Shown: positions 24,340-32,700, counted from the stretch's first letter. The stretch: 37,500 nucleotides of DNA from Symbiodinium natans (GCA_905221605.1 CAJNDS010002557.1:182501-220000); one strand, 5' to 3'. Numbers and translations: made by a program. Notes: generated by a model not told the origin, from the letters alone.

Positions 24340-25008
24340 CTTTGCTGGGCCAAGTCCACGGCTGCCTTCGCTGCAGCCGCTGCCTGCTCATCCACGGACT
24401 GGCCCGCAGCTCTGGCCTCCGAAGCCGCCTGGCTTCCAACCAGCTCAGGCGTAAGGAGCGTGGTGGTCACCGTGGTGGTGGTGATGGTGGTGGTTGTTGA
24501 GGTGCTTGTCTTTGTGGTCGGCGTCGTCGTGCTAGGCGGCTCCGTCGTTGTGGTAGTCGTGGCTTGGGTGGTTGACGCAGTGGTCGTCGTCGAGGCTGTT
24601 GCTGTCGTACGTTTTGGTGTCGTGGTGGCCTTCGTTACTGTTGTCTCAGGCGTGGTGCTTTTGGTGGTAGTTGGGACTGGCGCCTTGGTCGTGGGCGTGG
24701 GGGTTGTAGGCTTTGCTGTCTCGGGTTTGGGCCTCGGGGTTGTCTGCGCCAGTGTCGAAGTGGTTTCTGGCGGCTCTGTCGTCGTCGGGGCCTCGGTGGT
24801 GGAGGTGGTTTCGGCCCATCCATCAACCTTCCTCCAGCTGGGCAGCCCATCAATCGCCGGATCACTCTGGCGACCATGCATGGAGCTGCAGACGAAAGGT
24901 CCAACCATCACACCACGGTCTTGTGGAGCTTCGAAGCCCACATGCTTCACAAGAACGTTCCTGAGGCAGAACTCTCTTTGCAGGACACACGTTGCACATT
25001 GCAGCACC
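24340..25008 (-). CDS. Ala-rich repeat gene, upstream exon with Cys segment and Thr/Pro linker
   Basis: The acceptor is the last telomere unit itself (TTTAG|GG). The exon encodes a Cys-containing segment (VLQCATCVLQREFCLRNVLV, VMVGPFVCSSMHGRQSD), then about 110 residues rich in Thr and Pro (TTSTTEAPTTTEPPETTS onward), then the first Ala-rich unit, ending CAAAG|GCAAC at the introner. Phase matches the exon ending at 25098. From 25008 to the stop at 16278 fifteen exons sum to one base plus 1,345 codons, with no stop inside. The linker suggests a secreted or surface protein; no signal peptide is visible here. Confidence 0.85.
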
Positions 25009-25097
25009 CTAAACCCTAAACCCTAAACCCTAAGCCCTAAGCCCTGAACCCTAAACCCCAAACCCTAAACCCTACACCCTCAAAACTTAGGCCTCTC

Positions 25098-25177
25098 CTG
25101 GTCCATACATCTTTGCCGAGCTGCCATGGACCTGCATATGCCTTGCCAGAGACCACGAAGGATGCCGGATCGCGTTC
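25098..25177 (-). CDS. Exon upstream of the Thr/Pro linker
   Basis: GAGCCTGAAAG acceptor; ERDPASFVVSGKAYAGPWQL then GKDVWT; ACCAG|GAGAGG, a GA donor. Phase joins the next exon. Confidence 0.75.
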
Positions 25178-25238
25178 CTTTCAGGCTCCCCTAAACCCTA
25201 AACCCTAAACCCTAAACCCTAAACCCTAAACCCTAAAC

Positions 25239-25314
25239 CCTCTTGAAGAACTTGGGGGCCCAGGGCGGGTCTCTCAAAGGCTTCATCATTATCTGAGCAC
25301 AGCCCCGGCAACTA
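25239..25314 (-). CDS. Exon of the same gene, Cys-containing
   Basis: Acceptor TTCCTGCCATGCAG; SCRGCAQIMMKPLRDPPWAP then KFFKR; the GT donor begins a telomere unit (AGG|GTTTAGGG). Phase 0 to the next exon. Confidence 0.7.
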
Positions 25315-25397
25315 CTGCATGGCAGGAAGGTGCTTAGACAGAGCCGCAATCACGCAACACCCGCGCGCTCCAAAGCGCATTTTTTCTAGATGGTAAG

Positions 25398-25475
25398 GCT
25401 TAGGACTTAGGGTCTAGGGTTTAGGGTTTGGGGTTTGGGGTTTAGGTTTTAGGGTTTAGGGTTTAGGGTTTAAGG
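25398..25475. repeat. Telomeric array, mixed units
   Basis: TTTAGGG with TTTGGGG variants in + orientation. Confidence 0.85.
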
Positions 25476-25479
25476 TCAA

Positions 25480-25529
25480 GCATCCGGTGTATCGTTCGAG
25501 GTCACGAAGCCCGCGCTGCCGACGACAAC
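25480..25529 (-). CDS. Exon-like island
   Basis: A strong acceptor, GGATCTTGTCAG, precedes VVVGSAGFVTSNDTPDA. The donor is uncertain and its phase to the next exon is unresolved. Confidence 0.6.
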
Positions 25530-25966
25530 CTGACAAGATCCAAGCGCTCTCGGATCTCCACAGGCCCTCACAACCCTAAACCGTAAACCCTAAGCATCTG
25601 CAGTGTGGTCAAGTCGGGGTGTGCACTAGCCCTAAACCCTAAACCCTAAACCTTAAACCCTAAACCCTACACCCTAAACCCTAAAACCCTAAACAGCGAA
25701 AGAAAAAAAACAACCTACGCATGGGACTGTCGGCTTGCTCGCTCAAGGTTCAGACAAACTGTGTTTCGGTTAGGGTCTAGGGAGAGTTTAGGGTCTGGGG
25801 TGACCATCAGCAGCCCCTAAACCCTAAACCCTATGCCCTCAACCCTAAACCCTAAACCCTAAACCTTGAACCCTAAACCCTAAACCCTAAACCCTAAACT
25901 CCCCCCGCTTCCCACAACGACAAGCCCCAAGCTACCCTCTCAAGTCAAGAGCGGAGCTACACTTAC

Positions 25967-26015
25967 CGCCTGCTGAGAATCACTCATCGCCGGGTCCCCG
26001 ACAAACAAAAGACCC
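25967..26015 (-). CDS. Exon-like island with canonical donor
   Basis: Telomere-derived acceptor CTTAG; GLLFVGDPAMSDSQQA; GTAAGT donor. Phase 0 end joins the exon at 25529. Confidence 0.65.
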
Positions 26016-26125
26016 CTAAGCCCTAAACCCTAAACCCTAAACCCTAAACCTTAAACCCTAAACCCTAAACCGGTTTAGGGTTTAGGGTTTTTGGTTTAGG
26101 GTTTAAGGTTTAGGGTTTAGGGGAT
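26015..26125. repeat. Head-to-head telomeric arrays
   Basis: CCCTAAA units switch directly to TTTAGGG at about 26072 (AAACCGGTTTAGGG), an inverted junction of two telomeric runs. Confidence 0.9.
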
Positions 26126-26141
26126 TTAGGGTCCGAAGACT

Positions 26142-26188
26142 TATTTCAAGCTGGCGGCTCCGTATTGCACGTTGAGCTCTAGCCTCGT
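26142..26188 (-). CDS. Exon-like island
   Basis: Acceptor AAACCATCTGCCAG; TRLELNVQYGAASLK. A second frame is also open. The donor is unclear. Confidence 0.5.
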
Positions 26189-26279
26189 CTGGCAGATGGT
26201 TTTTGGGTTTAGGGTTTGGGGTTTAGGGTTTAGGATTTAGGGCTTAGGGCTTAGGGCTTAGGGTTTCGGGTTCAGAGGT

Positions 26280-26690
26280 AGGTACTGCGCATCCCCCTCT
26301 GCAACCCCTTTTTTCAGGGATTGTATAGACCTAGCAAGTAAAGGCTTTGGGTATAGTGCTACAAAAAACCTCTTGACATTTCTCTGAGTAGAGTATGTGG
26401 GCGCTGTTCTAAGTTGTCCCGGAACCCTGCAGCGTTTTGGATTCAGTGGGTTCATTGGGTTCATTTCTACTCTGGGATGCGATTCTAAAGAAGCGCGAAG
26501 GCCCCTCAACCAGCCTAGGCTTTTGTTTTTCTTGGGCCGACGCGCGAAACCCCAAACCCTCTATGTCTCCGAAAGGCCGAATCCAAGAAGTGAGGTTGTT
26601 AAGCATCTACAAGATTGCCTGTTCTGCTCTGCTCACCCTCCCTGTCACCCGGTACCGCACCTGAACATGGAAATAATCTACCAGAATGTC
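26280..26690. other. Gene-poor stretch
   Basis: No confident exon. Minus-strand frames of 60-80 codons exist but lack clear splice sites and a convincing composition. A possible small exon VRYRVTG follows a CCATGTTCAG acceptor at about 26660. Confidence 0.4.
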
Positions 26691-26731
26691 GCCTTTACGG
26701 CCCCCGATCCACGGCCATGTCACTGCTACAC

Positions 26732-26911
26732 CTGGCATGTTCATAGACAAGGGGCGAATAGCCCACGTGTAGCGCGAGCTTGGTTTGCAGGTCCCCATCC
26801 AGAGCATACTTGGGGTCCCATGTGCCACTGATGGTTTGGTTCATGTCCTTGCAGGATGGCATTGGCGGAGGTAGCTTTACACTGAAGCTGATGTGCAAGC
26901 TCACTCTGTTA
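26732..26911 (-). CDS. Large exon of unrecognised, probably extracellular domain
   Basis: Acceptor CTTCACGACAG; NRVSLHISFSVKLPPPMPSC, KDMNQTISGTWDPKYALDG and KLALHVGYSPLVYEHA; CATGCCAG|GTGTAG, a GT donor. 180 nt, GC-rich third positions. It reads like a beta-rich extracellular segment, an inference from composition only. Confidence 0.75.
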
Positions 26912-27132
26912 CTGTCGTGAAGTCTGGGCATTTGGTGGCTCGCACAAGCCCCACAGGGGCAACTGGAAGCCCAGTGGCGTCTGTCAGCGTGGCTGTCAGA
27001 ACGACGGGTCCTGACATCACGAAAGCCAAATCTGCATCGCTCCACGTATATTAAAAAGAACACTGAAGCCGAGTAGGCAGGTGGACTAAGCAGGTTTTGT
27101 AAAAACCATGTTCTAATTGCCCACCATCAAGC

Positions 27133-27175
27133 CTGCTTCGGCAGAGCATGATCATGAGAAGAACTGCTGTAGGTG
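27133..27175 (-). CDS. Exon-like island
   Basis: Acceptor CTCTACTCACAG and GC donor AAGCAG|GCTTG. The phase fitting the exon at 26911 gives PTAVLLMIMLCRS; another frame gives TYSSSSHDHALPKQ. Confidence 0.5.
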
Positions 27176-27199
27176 CTGTGAGTAGAGGCACCGCATAGC

Positions 27200-27372
27200 A
27201 ACCCTAAACCCTAATCCCTAAACACTAGCCCTAAACCCTAAACCCTAAACCCTAAACCCTCAACCCTAAACCCTGAACCCTGAACCCTGAACCCTAAACC
27301 CTAAACCCTAAACTCGAAACCCCCAACCCTAAACCCTAACCCTAAACCCTAAACACCTAAACCCTAAACGGG
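27200..27372. repeat. Telomeric array (CCCTAAA)n with CCCTGAA variants
   Basis: About 22 units. Confidence 0.9.
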
Positions 27373-27393
27373 CTCTTGTGCTCCTCCAGGAGT

Positions 27394-27488
27394 TAAGTCG
27401 AGCCGTTGGTGCTTCGGGTCGAAGAGTGCAAACCTCTGAGGCAGGACGTGCACCGAAGAAATACTCGACATACCCCTTGGCCATACCC
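27394..27488 (-). CDS. Exon, two open frames
   Basis: A strong acceptor, TAGTTTCTTTTCAG, ends at 27489. One frame reads GMAKGYVEYFFGARPASEVC and fits the phase of the exon at 27757-27831 if that ends CACAG|GTAGGC; the other reads HVLPQRFALFDPKHQRLDL and fits the next exon. Unresolved. Confidence 0.6.
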
Positions 27489-27504
27489 CTGAAAAGAAAC
27501 TAGG

Positions 27505-27580
27505 GGTTTAGGGTTTGGGGTTTGGGGTTTGGGGTTTGGGGTTTGGGGTTTGGGGTTTGGGGTTTGGGGTTTGGGGTTCG
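27505..27580. repeat. Variant telomeric array (TTTGGGG)n
   Basis: About ten homogeneous TTTGGGG units in the intron before the exon at 27488. Confidence 0.95.
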
Positions 27581-27756
27581 GGGTCAAGCCTTCCTTATAT
27601 TCTCCTTTTATGGGTTGACGGGTAGGGGTTTGGGGTACGTTGACTTATTCTTAGACTGCACCTACACCCCTAGAAGATCAAACCCTAAACCCTAAACCCT
27701 AAACCCTCAACCCTAAACCCTAAACCCTAAACCCTAAACCCTCCCCAAAGGCCTAC

Positions 27757-27831
27757 CTGTGACGGTCTTGAGGCCCGTGCTCAGCGATGTCCCCGACGTA
27801 GCCCTTCTCACGCGTGGCTTCGAGCGTGAAC
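27757..27831 (-). CDS. Exon of unrecognised gene
   Basis: CGGCCTTGTAAG acceptor and CGTCACAG|GTAGGC donor. One frame reads FTLEATREKGYVGDIAEHGP; a second is open (RATSGTSLSTGLKTVTG). Confidence 0.6.
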
Positions 27832-27855
27832 CTTACAAGGCCGAATCATCGTAGT

Positions 27856-27950
27856 GGTTTAGGGTCTAGGGTCTAGGGTCTAGGGTCTAGGGTTTAGGGT
27901 TTAGGGTTTAGGGTTTAGGGTTTAGGGTTTAGGGTTTAGGGTTTAGCAGC
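27856..27950. repeat. Telomeric array, TCTAGGG then TTTAGGG
   Basis: Four TCTAGGG units followed by about nine TTTAGGG units. Confidence 0.9.
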
Positions 27951-28181
27951 TCATGAATATTGCGCTCATCTGGCATGGTCCAGGCTAGTTGAGTCTATCA
28001 GCTCTTCCTTAGCGCGCGACAATCCAACTCACAATCCCCAATCGCCAACACCCCAGACCCAAACCCTAAAACCCCAAAATACACCCTAAAACCCCAAACC
28101 CTACACCCTAAACCCCAAACCCTAAACCCTAAACCCTAAACCCTAAACCCTCAACCCTAAACATGCTGCGAATCTTGGGCC

Positions 28182-28265
28182 CTGCCACCGGTAGAAGGGA
28201 TACGTGGCATTGAAATCGCTGGTTTCCAGTTCCAGATCTTCGCTGCTGACGTCCCCAAGGGCATC
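28182..28265 (-). CDS. Exon of unrecognised gene (28 codons)
   Basis: The acceptor CTCAACCCAAAG abuts a telomere-like tract. DALGDVSSEDLELETSD then FNATYPFYRWQ. The donor lies at TGGCAGGGCCC and is not exactly placed. 84 nt. Confidence 0.7.
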
Positions 28266-28274
28266 CTTTGGGTT

Positions 28275-28422
28275 GAGGGTTTAGGGAGGGATGAGGGTTT
28301 AGGGTTTAGGGTGTAGGGGTTAAGGGTTTAGGGTTTAGGGAGGGTTTCGGGTTGAGGATTGAAGGTTGAGGGTTTAGGTTTTAGAGTTGAGGGTTGAGGG
28401 TTGAGGGTTTAGGCTTTAGGGT

Positions 28423-28489
<67 letters not shown>

Positions 28490-28560
28490 TGGGGATGTCG
28501 GGTTGAGGGTTTAGGGTTTTGGGTTTAGGGATGAGGGTTTAGGGTATGGGGGTTAGTATC
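28275..28560. repeat. TTGAGGG and TTTAGGG array
   Basis: It includes about ten homogeneous TTGAGGG units near 28420-28490. Confidence 0.9.
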
Positions 28561-28639
28561 AGTGTACACGCGTGGGTTCAGGGTCTATGGTTCAGGGTTT
28601 CTTGGCCATCGACCTAAACTACTGAACCTTAGACCAAAC

Positions 28640-28748
28640 CCTAAGCCTCAGACCCCAGACCCAAACCCTGAACCCTGAACCCTGAACCCTGAACCCTAAA
28701 CCCTAAACCCTAAACCCTAAACCCTAAGCCCTAAGCCCTAAACCCTAA
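28640..28748. repeat. Telomeric array (CCCTAAA / CCCTGAA)
   Basis: About 15 units. It abuts the next exon's downstream end. Confidence 0.9.
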
Positions 28749-28800
28749 ATGCAGCACGGCTTTTGAGGTCAGCGTTTGGGAGCTCTATGGCGGGAGCCTT
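28748..28800 (-). CDS. Exon of unrecognised gene
   Basis: Acceptor CTACAGTACTCAG; KAPAIELPNADLKSRAAF, the only open frame of the three. Confidence 0.6.
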
Positions 28801-28814
28801 CTGAGTACTGTAGG

Positions 28815-28905
28815 GGCCTCAATACTTAGAACAGGGTTTTGGGGGTGATTAATGGTATAGCCATATAGGGACCCTCAGGGAATACTCTTCGTAGCTATTC
28901 CGACC
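28815..28905. other. Structured element of the dispersed type
   Basis: AT-richer sequence with AGGGGCCTCAATACTTAGAA and ATATAGGGACCCTCAGGGAA, in the intron upstream of the exon at 28748-28800. Similarity to the other elements is loose. Confidence 0.3.
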
Positions 28906-28915
28906 CGGCTCCTCC

Positions 28916-28916
<1 letters not shown>

Positions 28917-28946
<30 letters not shown>
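28917..28946. repeat. Poly-C tract of 30 bases
   Basis: Uninterrupted C run. Length may be an assembly approximation. Confidence 0.95.
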
Positions 28947-28948
<2 letters not shown>

Positions 28949-29100
28949 CCCCAAACCAAGAGGCCCACGATCCTAGGAAGCTCAAGCGGCAAGCGAGGCG
29001 ACATCAGAAAGAAGCTCCCAAACCCTAAATCCTAAACCCTAAACCCAAAACCCTAAACCCTAAACCCTAAACCCCGAAACCCTAAACCCTAAACCCTAAA

Positions 29101-29169
29101 CCGCACGGAGAGGGCATGGCGAGGGGGAGATCGGTCCTCCATGGAGTCATCCTCTTCCTCGTCACCTTA
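29101..29169 (-). CDS. Exon-like island, acidic
   Basis: The acceptor CACAAACTAAG precedes a frame reading DEEEDDSMEDRSPPRHALSV. The plus strand reads MARGRSVLHGVILFLVTLV, resembling a signal peptide, but has no supported continuation. Confidence 0.5.
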
Positions 29170-29185
29170 GTTTGTGGGAATCTGG

Positions 29186-29380
29186 GTTTAGGGTTTAGGG
29201 TTTAGGGTTTAGGGTTTAGGGTTTAGGGTTTGGGGTTCAGGGTTCAGGGTTTAGGGTTGAGGGTTTAGGGTTTAGGGTTTAGGGTTTAGGGTTTAGGGTT
29301 TAGGGTTTAGGGTTTAGGGTTTAGGGTTTAGGGTTTAGGGTTTAGGGTTTAGGGTTTAGGGTTTAGGGTTTAGGGTTTAG
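29186..29380. repeat. Telomeric array (TTTAGGG)n
   Basis: About 28 units. Confidence 0.95.
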
Positions 29381-29399
29381 CCCGGCGAGGCCGGCGAGT

Positions 29400-29565
29400 G
29401 AGGCGGGCATCGTTCAAAATCAGCGTCCCTTTTGACTTCCCTCCTAGAAGGACTGCTATTTATGAAAGGCATGCATCGGCGGAGGATCCCAGTTCGGCCA
29501 CCTCCCACGCATTTCAAAATCCTTGGGAAAGGAGGGGCTGCGGAATGCGTCTCGCGGCCTCTACT
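29400..29565 (-). CDS. One or two exons of unrecognised gene
   Basis: After an AGAGTAG acceptor near 29550 the minus strand reads RDAFRSPSFPKDFEMRGRWP then NWDPPPMHAFH. After a second acceptor, CAGTCCTTCTAG (about 29445), it reads EVKRDADFERCPPHSP. A short intron between them is likely. A plus-strand frame over the same bases has no splice support. Confidence 0.55.
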
Positions 29566-29729
29566 CTTGTAACCCCCAAACCCTAAACCCTAAACCCTAA
29601 ACCCTAAACCCTAAACCCTAAACCCTGAACCCTGAACCCTGAACCCTTGACAGTCCATCTTAGGGCAGTTGCATGGCCCCTTGGCATGGGCCCTTAAAAA
29701 AGGGGACCCCTGATCTACCCCCTTAAGGG

Positions 29730-29855
29730 TTTAGGGTTTAGGGTTTAGGGTTTAGGGTTTAGGGTTTAGGGTTTAGGGTTTAGGGTTTAGGGTTTAGGGT
29801 TTAGGGTTTAGGGTTTAGGGTTTAGGGTTTAGGGTTTAGGGTTTAGGGTTTAGGG
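29730..29855. repeat. Telomeric array (TTTAGGG)n
   Basis: About 18 perfect units. Confidence 0.95.
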
Positions 29856-29893
29856 GACCCTAAAGCCCTCAACCCCCTAAATGAATTTCAAAC

Positions 29894-29959
29894 CAAGGTG
29901 CTGCGGCTCTCCAGATCTCCCCGCCCTTGGCTAGCATCTTCTAAGAGGTTGTCGTTCGC
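29894..29959 (-). CDS. Exon of unrecognised gene (22 codons)
   Basis: ATCCCGGGGAG acceptor; ANDNLLEDASQGRGDLES then RSTL; ACCTTG|GTTTGA donor. 66 nt, phase 0. Confidence 0.65.
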
Positions 29960-30002
29960 CTCCCCGGGATTAGGCTTCAGGCGGTTTCGGACTTTTTGTT
30001 GG

Positions 30003-30240
30003 GGTTAGGGTTTAGGGTTTAGGGTTAAGGGTCAAAGGTTTAGGGTTCAGGGTTCAGGGTTCAGGCTTCAGGGTTTAGGGTTTAGGGTCTAGGGTCTAGG
30101 GTCTAGGGTCTAGGGTCTAGGGTCTAGGGTCTAGGGTTTAGGGTTTAGGGTTTAGGGTTTAGGGTTTAGGGTTTAGGGTTTAGGGTTTAGGGTTTAGGGT
30201 TTAGGGTTTAGGGTTTAGGGTTTAGGGTTTAGGGTTTGGG
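30003..30240. repeat. Telomeric array with TCTAGGG block
   Basis: About 33 units including eight consecutive TCTAGGG units, then perfect TTTAGGG. Confidence 0.95.
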
Positions 30241-30249
30241 GGGGGGGGT

Positions 30250-30276
30250 CTGAGAGATCTCGCAGCTCTCGGCTTC
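30250..30276 (-). CDS. Small exon
   Basis: The pyrimidine-rich acceptor CCTTTGTTTCACAAG precedes EAESCEISQ. Phase 0 from the exon at 30331-30370. Confidence 0.5.
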
Positions 30277-30330
30277 CTTGTGAAACAAAGGCCGAAGCAG
30301 CAAAAGAAAGCGTCTTAGGGCTCCGGGCTC

Positions 30331-30370
30331 CTCGAATCTCGGGGGCCTTCTAAGGTTGAGGTTGGGAAGC
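30331..30370 (-). CDS. Small exon
   Basis: Acceptor CTTCTTGCGTCTAG; LPNLNLRRPPRFE; TTCGAG|GAGCCC, a GA donor. The intervening 54 nt is in frame and open, so it might instead be exonic. Confidence 0.5.
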
Positions 30371-30544
30371 CTAGACGCAAGAAGTAGGGTTTAGGGTTTA
30401 GGGTTGAGGGTTGAGGGTTGAGGGTTTAGGGTTTAGGGTTTTGAGTAAGGCAAGTATGGTTCTGACTGCATGTAGCGGACTTATAACCCTACTTGCAAGA
30501 ACTCATGGACCCAAGTAGCCTTCTTGAACCCCCCGTGCGAGCGC

Positions 30545-30571
30545 CTGACGCCGCATCAACCGAGAGCTGTC
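30545..30571 (-). CDS. Small exon (9 codons)
   Basis: Acceptor GAGTGCTTGCCAG; DSSRLMRRQ; CGTCAG|GCGCTC, a GC donor. The sequence just downstream (30479-30506) resembles intronic sequence at 13489-13516 (GGACTTATAACCCTACT). Confidence 0.5.
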
Positions 30572-30776
30572 CTGGCAAGCACTCTTTGACCCGAAACCCT
30601 AAAACCCACCCTATACCCTAAACCCTAAACCTAAAACCCTCAAAAGCCCCTAAGAGGCCCTCTTAAAAACCGTCAAGGCCCCCTTACAAGCCCCCTAAAA
30701 CGCCCCCTTAACAATCCTTAACTTCCCCTTAAAAAGCCCTTAGCTCAACCCTGCCCTATAAACTAGCATAGAGCAG

Positions 30777-30875
30777 CTACGAGGCTTGGAACAGCTTGAA
30801 ATGTCGCAAGACCACGCGTGTCTCCTTCTGCAGGTTCCCGTGGGCATCAATGCTCGCCTGCAGCGTTGCCTGTCG
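30777..30875 (-). CDS. Terminal exon of a gene
   Basis: Acceptor CCCTACTCAG; RQATLQASIDAHGNLQ then KETRVVLRHFKLFQAS and TAG at 30779-30777. The stop is not made by a telomeric junction, so this is probably a true gene end. No family is recognised. Confidence 0.65.
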   Translation of the reverse strand, partial: RQATLQASIDAHGNLQKETRVVLRHFKLFQAS

Positions 30876-30879
30876 CTGA

Positions 30880-30990
30880 GTAGGGTTTAGGGTTTAGGGT
30901 TTAGGGTTTAGGGTTTAGGGTTTAGGGTTTAGGGTTTAGGGTTTAGGCTTTAGGGTTTAGGGTTTAGGGTTTAGGGTTCAGGGTTTAGGG
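30880..30990. repeat. Telomeric array (TTTAGGG)n
   Basis: About 15 units. It starts within 5 bp of the acceptor of the exon at 30875. Confidence 0.95.
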
Positions 30991-31050
30991 TCCAAGAGTG
31001 CCAAAGTTGGTGATGGGTCTAAACGTCAACAAAGAGGAACACCCTTAAGC

Positions 31051-31106
31051 CTTAAGCTCGGACCCGGCATGTGCAGGTCTGACCAGCCACACAGTCGAAA
31101 CTCGCC
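31051..31106 (-). CDS. Exon of the gene ending at 30777
   Basis: GGTGTGCTAG acceptor. One frame reads GEFRLCGWSDLHMPGPSL; another reads ASFDCVAGQTCTCRVRA. GC donor TTAAG|GCTTAA. Confidence 0.5.
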
Positions 31107-31158
31107 CTAGCACACCCTAAACCCTAAACCCTAAACCCTAAGCCCTAAACCCTAAACC

Positions 31159-31374
31159 CTAAACGCCCCTTTTGGCGAGACAGGCCTGCTGGTGCCCAGT
31201 AACAGCAGCGCGCGCGATACATAGAGTAGTGGCTGCGAGCAGCACTGTAATCCTCAGCAAGAGATCTGCGCCGGGGGCAAACGAGTTGCAGTGCAGAGCC
31301 TTATTTTTGTGTGGGAGGGGCGGGGTAGGGGTTGGGGAGGGAGTTTCCTTGAAAGGTGAGCTGACCGGGAGCAT
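31159..31374 (-). CDS. Possible first exon with hydrophobic segment
   Basis: A frame from an ATG at 31374 reads MLPVSSPFKETPSPTPTPP and includes a hydrophobic stretch LLLRITVLLAATTLCIARAA (residues about 39-58) that could anchor or target the protein. It runs into telomeric sequence after ACLAKRG. It may start a small gene ending at 30777. Confidence 0.4.
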   Translation of the reverse strand: MLPVSSPFKETPSPTPTPPLPHKNKALHCNSFAPGADLLLRITVLLAATTLCIARAAVTGHQQACLAKRGV

Positions 31375-31562
31375 TAGCAGCTGTAGAGCAGGCTAAGGCG
31401 GACAAGTCATTGGAGCAGGACGGCCGACTTTTGGGCCCCTCGACGATACCGCTACAATCCCGAACCCTAAACCCTAAACCCTAAACCCTAAACCCTAGAC
31501 CCTAAACCCTAAACCCTAAACCCTGAACCCTAAGGTAAGAAGCACACTCGAAGCTTCGGCTG

Positions 31563-31778
31563 CTAGCGCCTCCATCTACCACAAAAGCGCCCGAAAGACC
31601 CGAGGCTGAGGCATCGAGGACGTGTGAAGTTCACGGACATGAAAATGACATAATCGCTGCAGCCGCTGACAGCTTGAGCTGCATGGCTTCGGGAAGTGCA
31701 CGTCGGAGCCCAGACTTCAGCCAAAAAGGGGGGTCTCAGGCTTTCGCTCGGGCTGGTCGCTGCTTGCGCTGGCACCTA
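31563..31778 (-). CDS. Exon with 71-codon open frame
   Basis: The acceptor ATTTGCGTAG precedes VPAQAATSPSESLRPPF, later SDYVIFMSVNFTRPRCLSL and a TAG. Probably an exon of the gene starting at 34696, possibly terminal. Confidence 0.4.
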
Positions 31779-31916
31779 CGCAAATGTCCAAGAACGAAAA
31801 AGTCCCGTAACCTGTGGCAGGCACACCGGTGCGCGTGCCAACACGAAGCAGCGTCGCAAGAATTGTTGCAAAAATCAAAAATCAACTAACTGACGAACTA
31901 ACTAACACTCCAAATT

Positions 31917-31918
31917 AA

Positions 31919-31953
<35 letters not shown>

Positions 31954-32050
31954 AATGCATAAATAAATAAATAACTGACTAACTGACGAACTCACTGCCT
32001 AACTAACTAGCTAAGCAAACTAAGCTAACCTACTGACGAAGTAACTAACC
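31917..32050. repeat. (TAAA)n microsatellite and CTAACTGA tract
   Basis: About 13 AATA units followed by irregular ACTAACTGAC repeats. Confidence 0.9.
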
Positions 32051-32094
32051 CTCATGCAGCCCCCTGCAAGGTAGAGGTTTTCATTGCCGGTTTT

Positions 32095-32188
32095 CCCCTG
32101 CTTCCCAATGATAGGACCCAAGAGTCCGCGGATGCTTCGACTCTACAAGAACCGGAGATTTCAATGCGCGTCGACTTGCTGGGGTTTG
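32095..32188 (-). CDS. Exon-like island
   Basis: Acceptor AAACCCCAG; SRRALKSPVLVESKHPRTLG then SYHWEAGEN. The donor is uncertain. Confidence 0.45.
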
Positions 32189-32225
32189 GGGGTTGAGGGT
32201 TTATGGTTTAGGGTTTAGGGTTCAT

Positions 32226-32462
32226 GCATGCACATGGTCGAGCCCATCCTCTGCCAAATACCCTTTGTTTCTGGGCATCGGTCTGAACAGGATTCTTCTG
32301 GTATTTTTGACTCGCACCTTCCTGCTTTCTAAGATTGCCTTCTTAGTCGGCCGAAGAGACAGGGGCAGCGCTTTTTCTCGACCGAGCCGCATGGTGCATT
32401 GACTCGTCCGACCTTGCGTGTCAGGAGTGGGCTGCTTTTGGCCTTGTGTTCTAAAGCCCAGC
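32226..32462 (-). CDS. Open region, probable exon
   Basis: An open frame of about 79 codons includes TQGRTSQCTMRLGREKALP and RRILFRPMPRNKGYLAEDGL and ends at a stop formed with the telomeric junction. The opposite strand is also open. Splice limits are not placed. Confidence 0.4.
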
Positions 32463-32499
32463 AACCCTGAGCCCTAAAACCCTAGCAACCTGACACTGT

Positions 32500-32700
32500 G
32501 GGATGCTCCCCCCTTCTACGAACAGTCCTTAGTAGGGATTCTAGTACCCCCTATTACAATCCCTTTTTGAAGACTTATGCTGATCAAACCGGATTCTTCT
32601 TGGGTTTCTGAATTTTTTTCTACAAGTTTGTCCTTTAGGCTCCTTTTTGTAGTTTCTACAACAACCCAACAGGTTAAAGTCCTAAGAGCCAGCCAGAGAA
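32500..32700. other. Structured element and AT-rich intronic sequence
   Basis: It begins GGGATGCTCCCCCCTTCTAC, with ACAGTCCTTAGTAGGGATTC related to the element at 3725-3850, followed by T-rich sequence. No exon is recognised. Confidence 0.45.

Noticed and set aside
29398-29586. Plus-strand frame of 62 codons
   Set aside because: The opposite strand has splice sites and better coding character, and every clear exon is minus.
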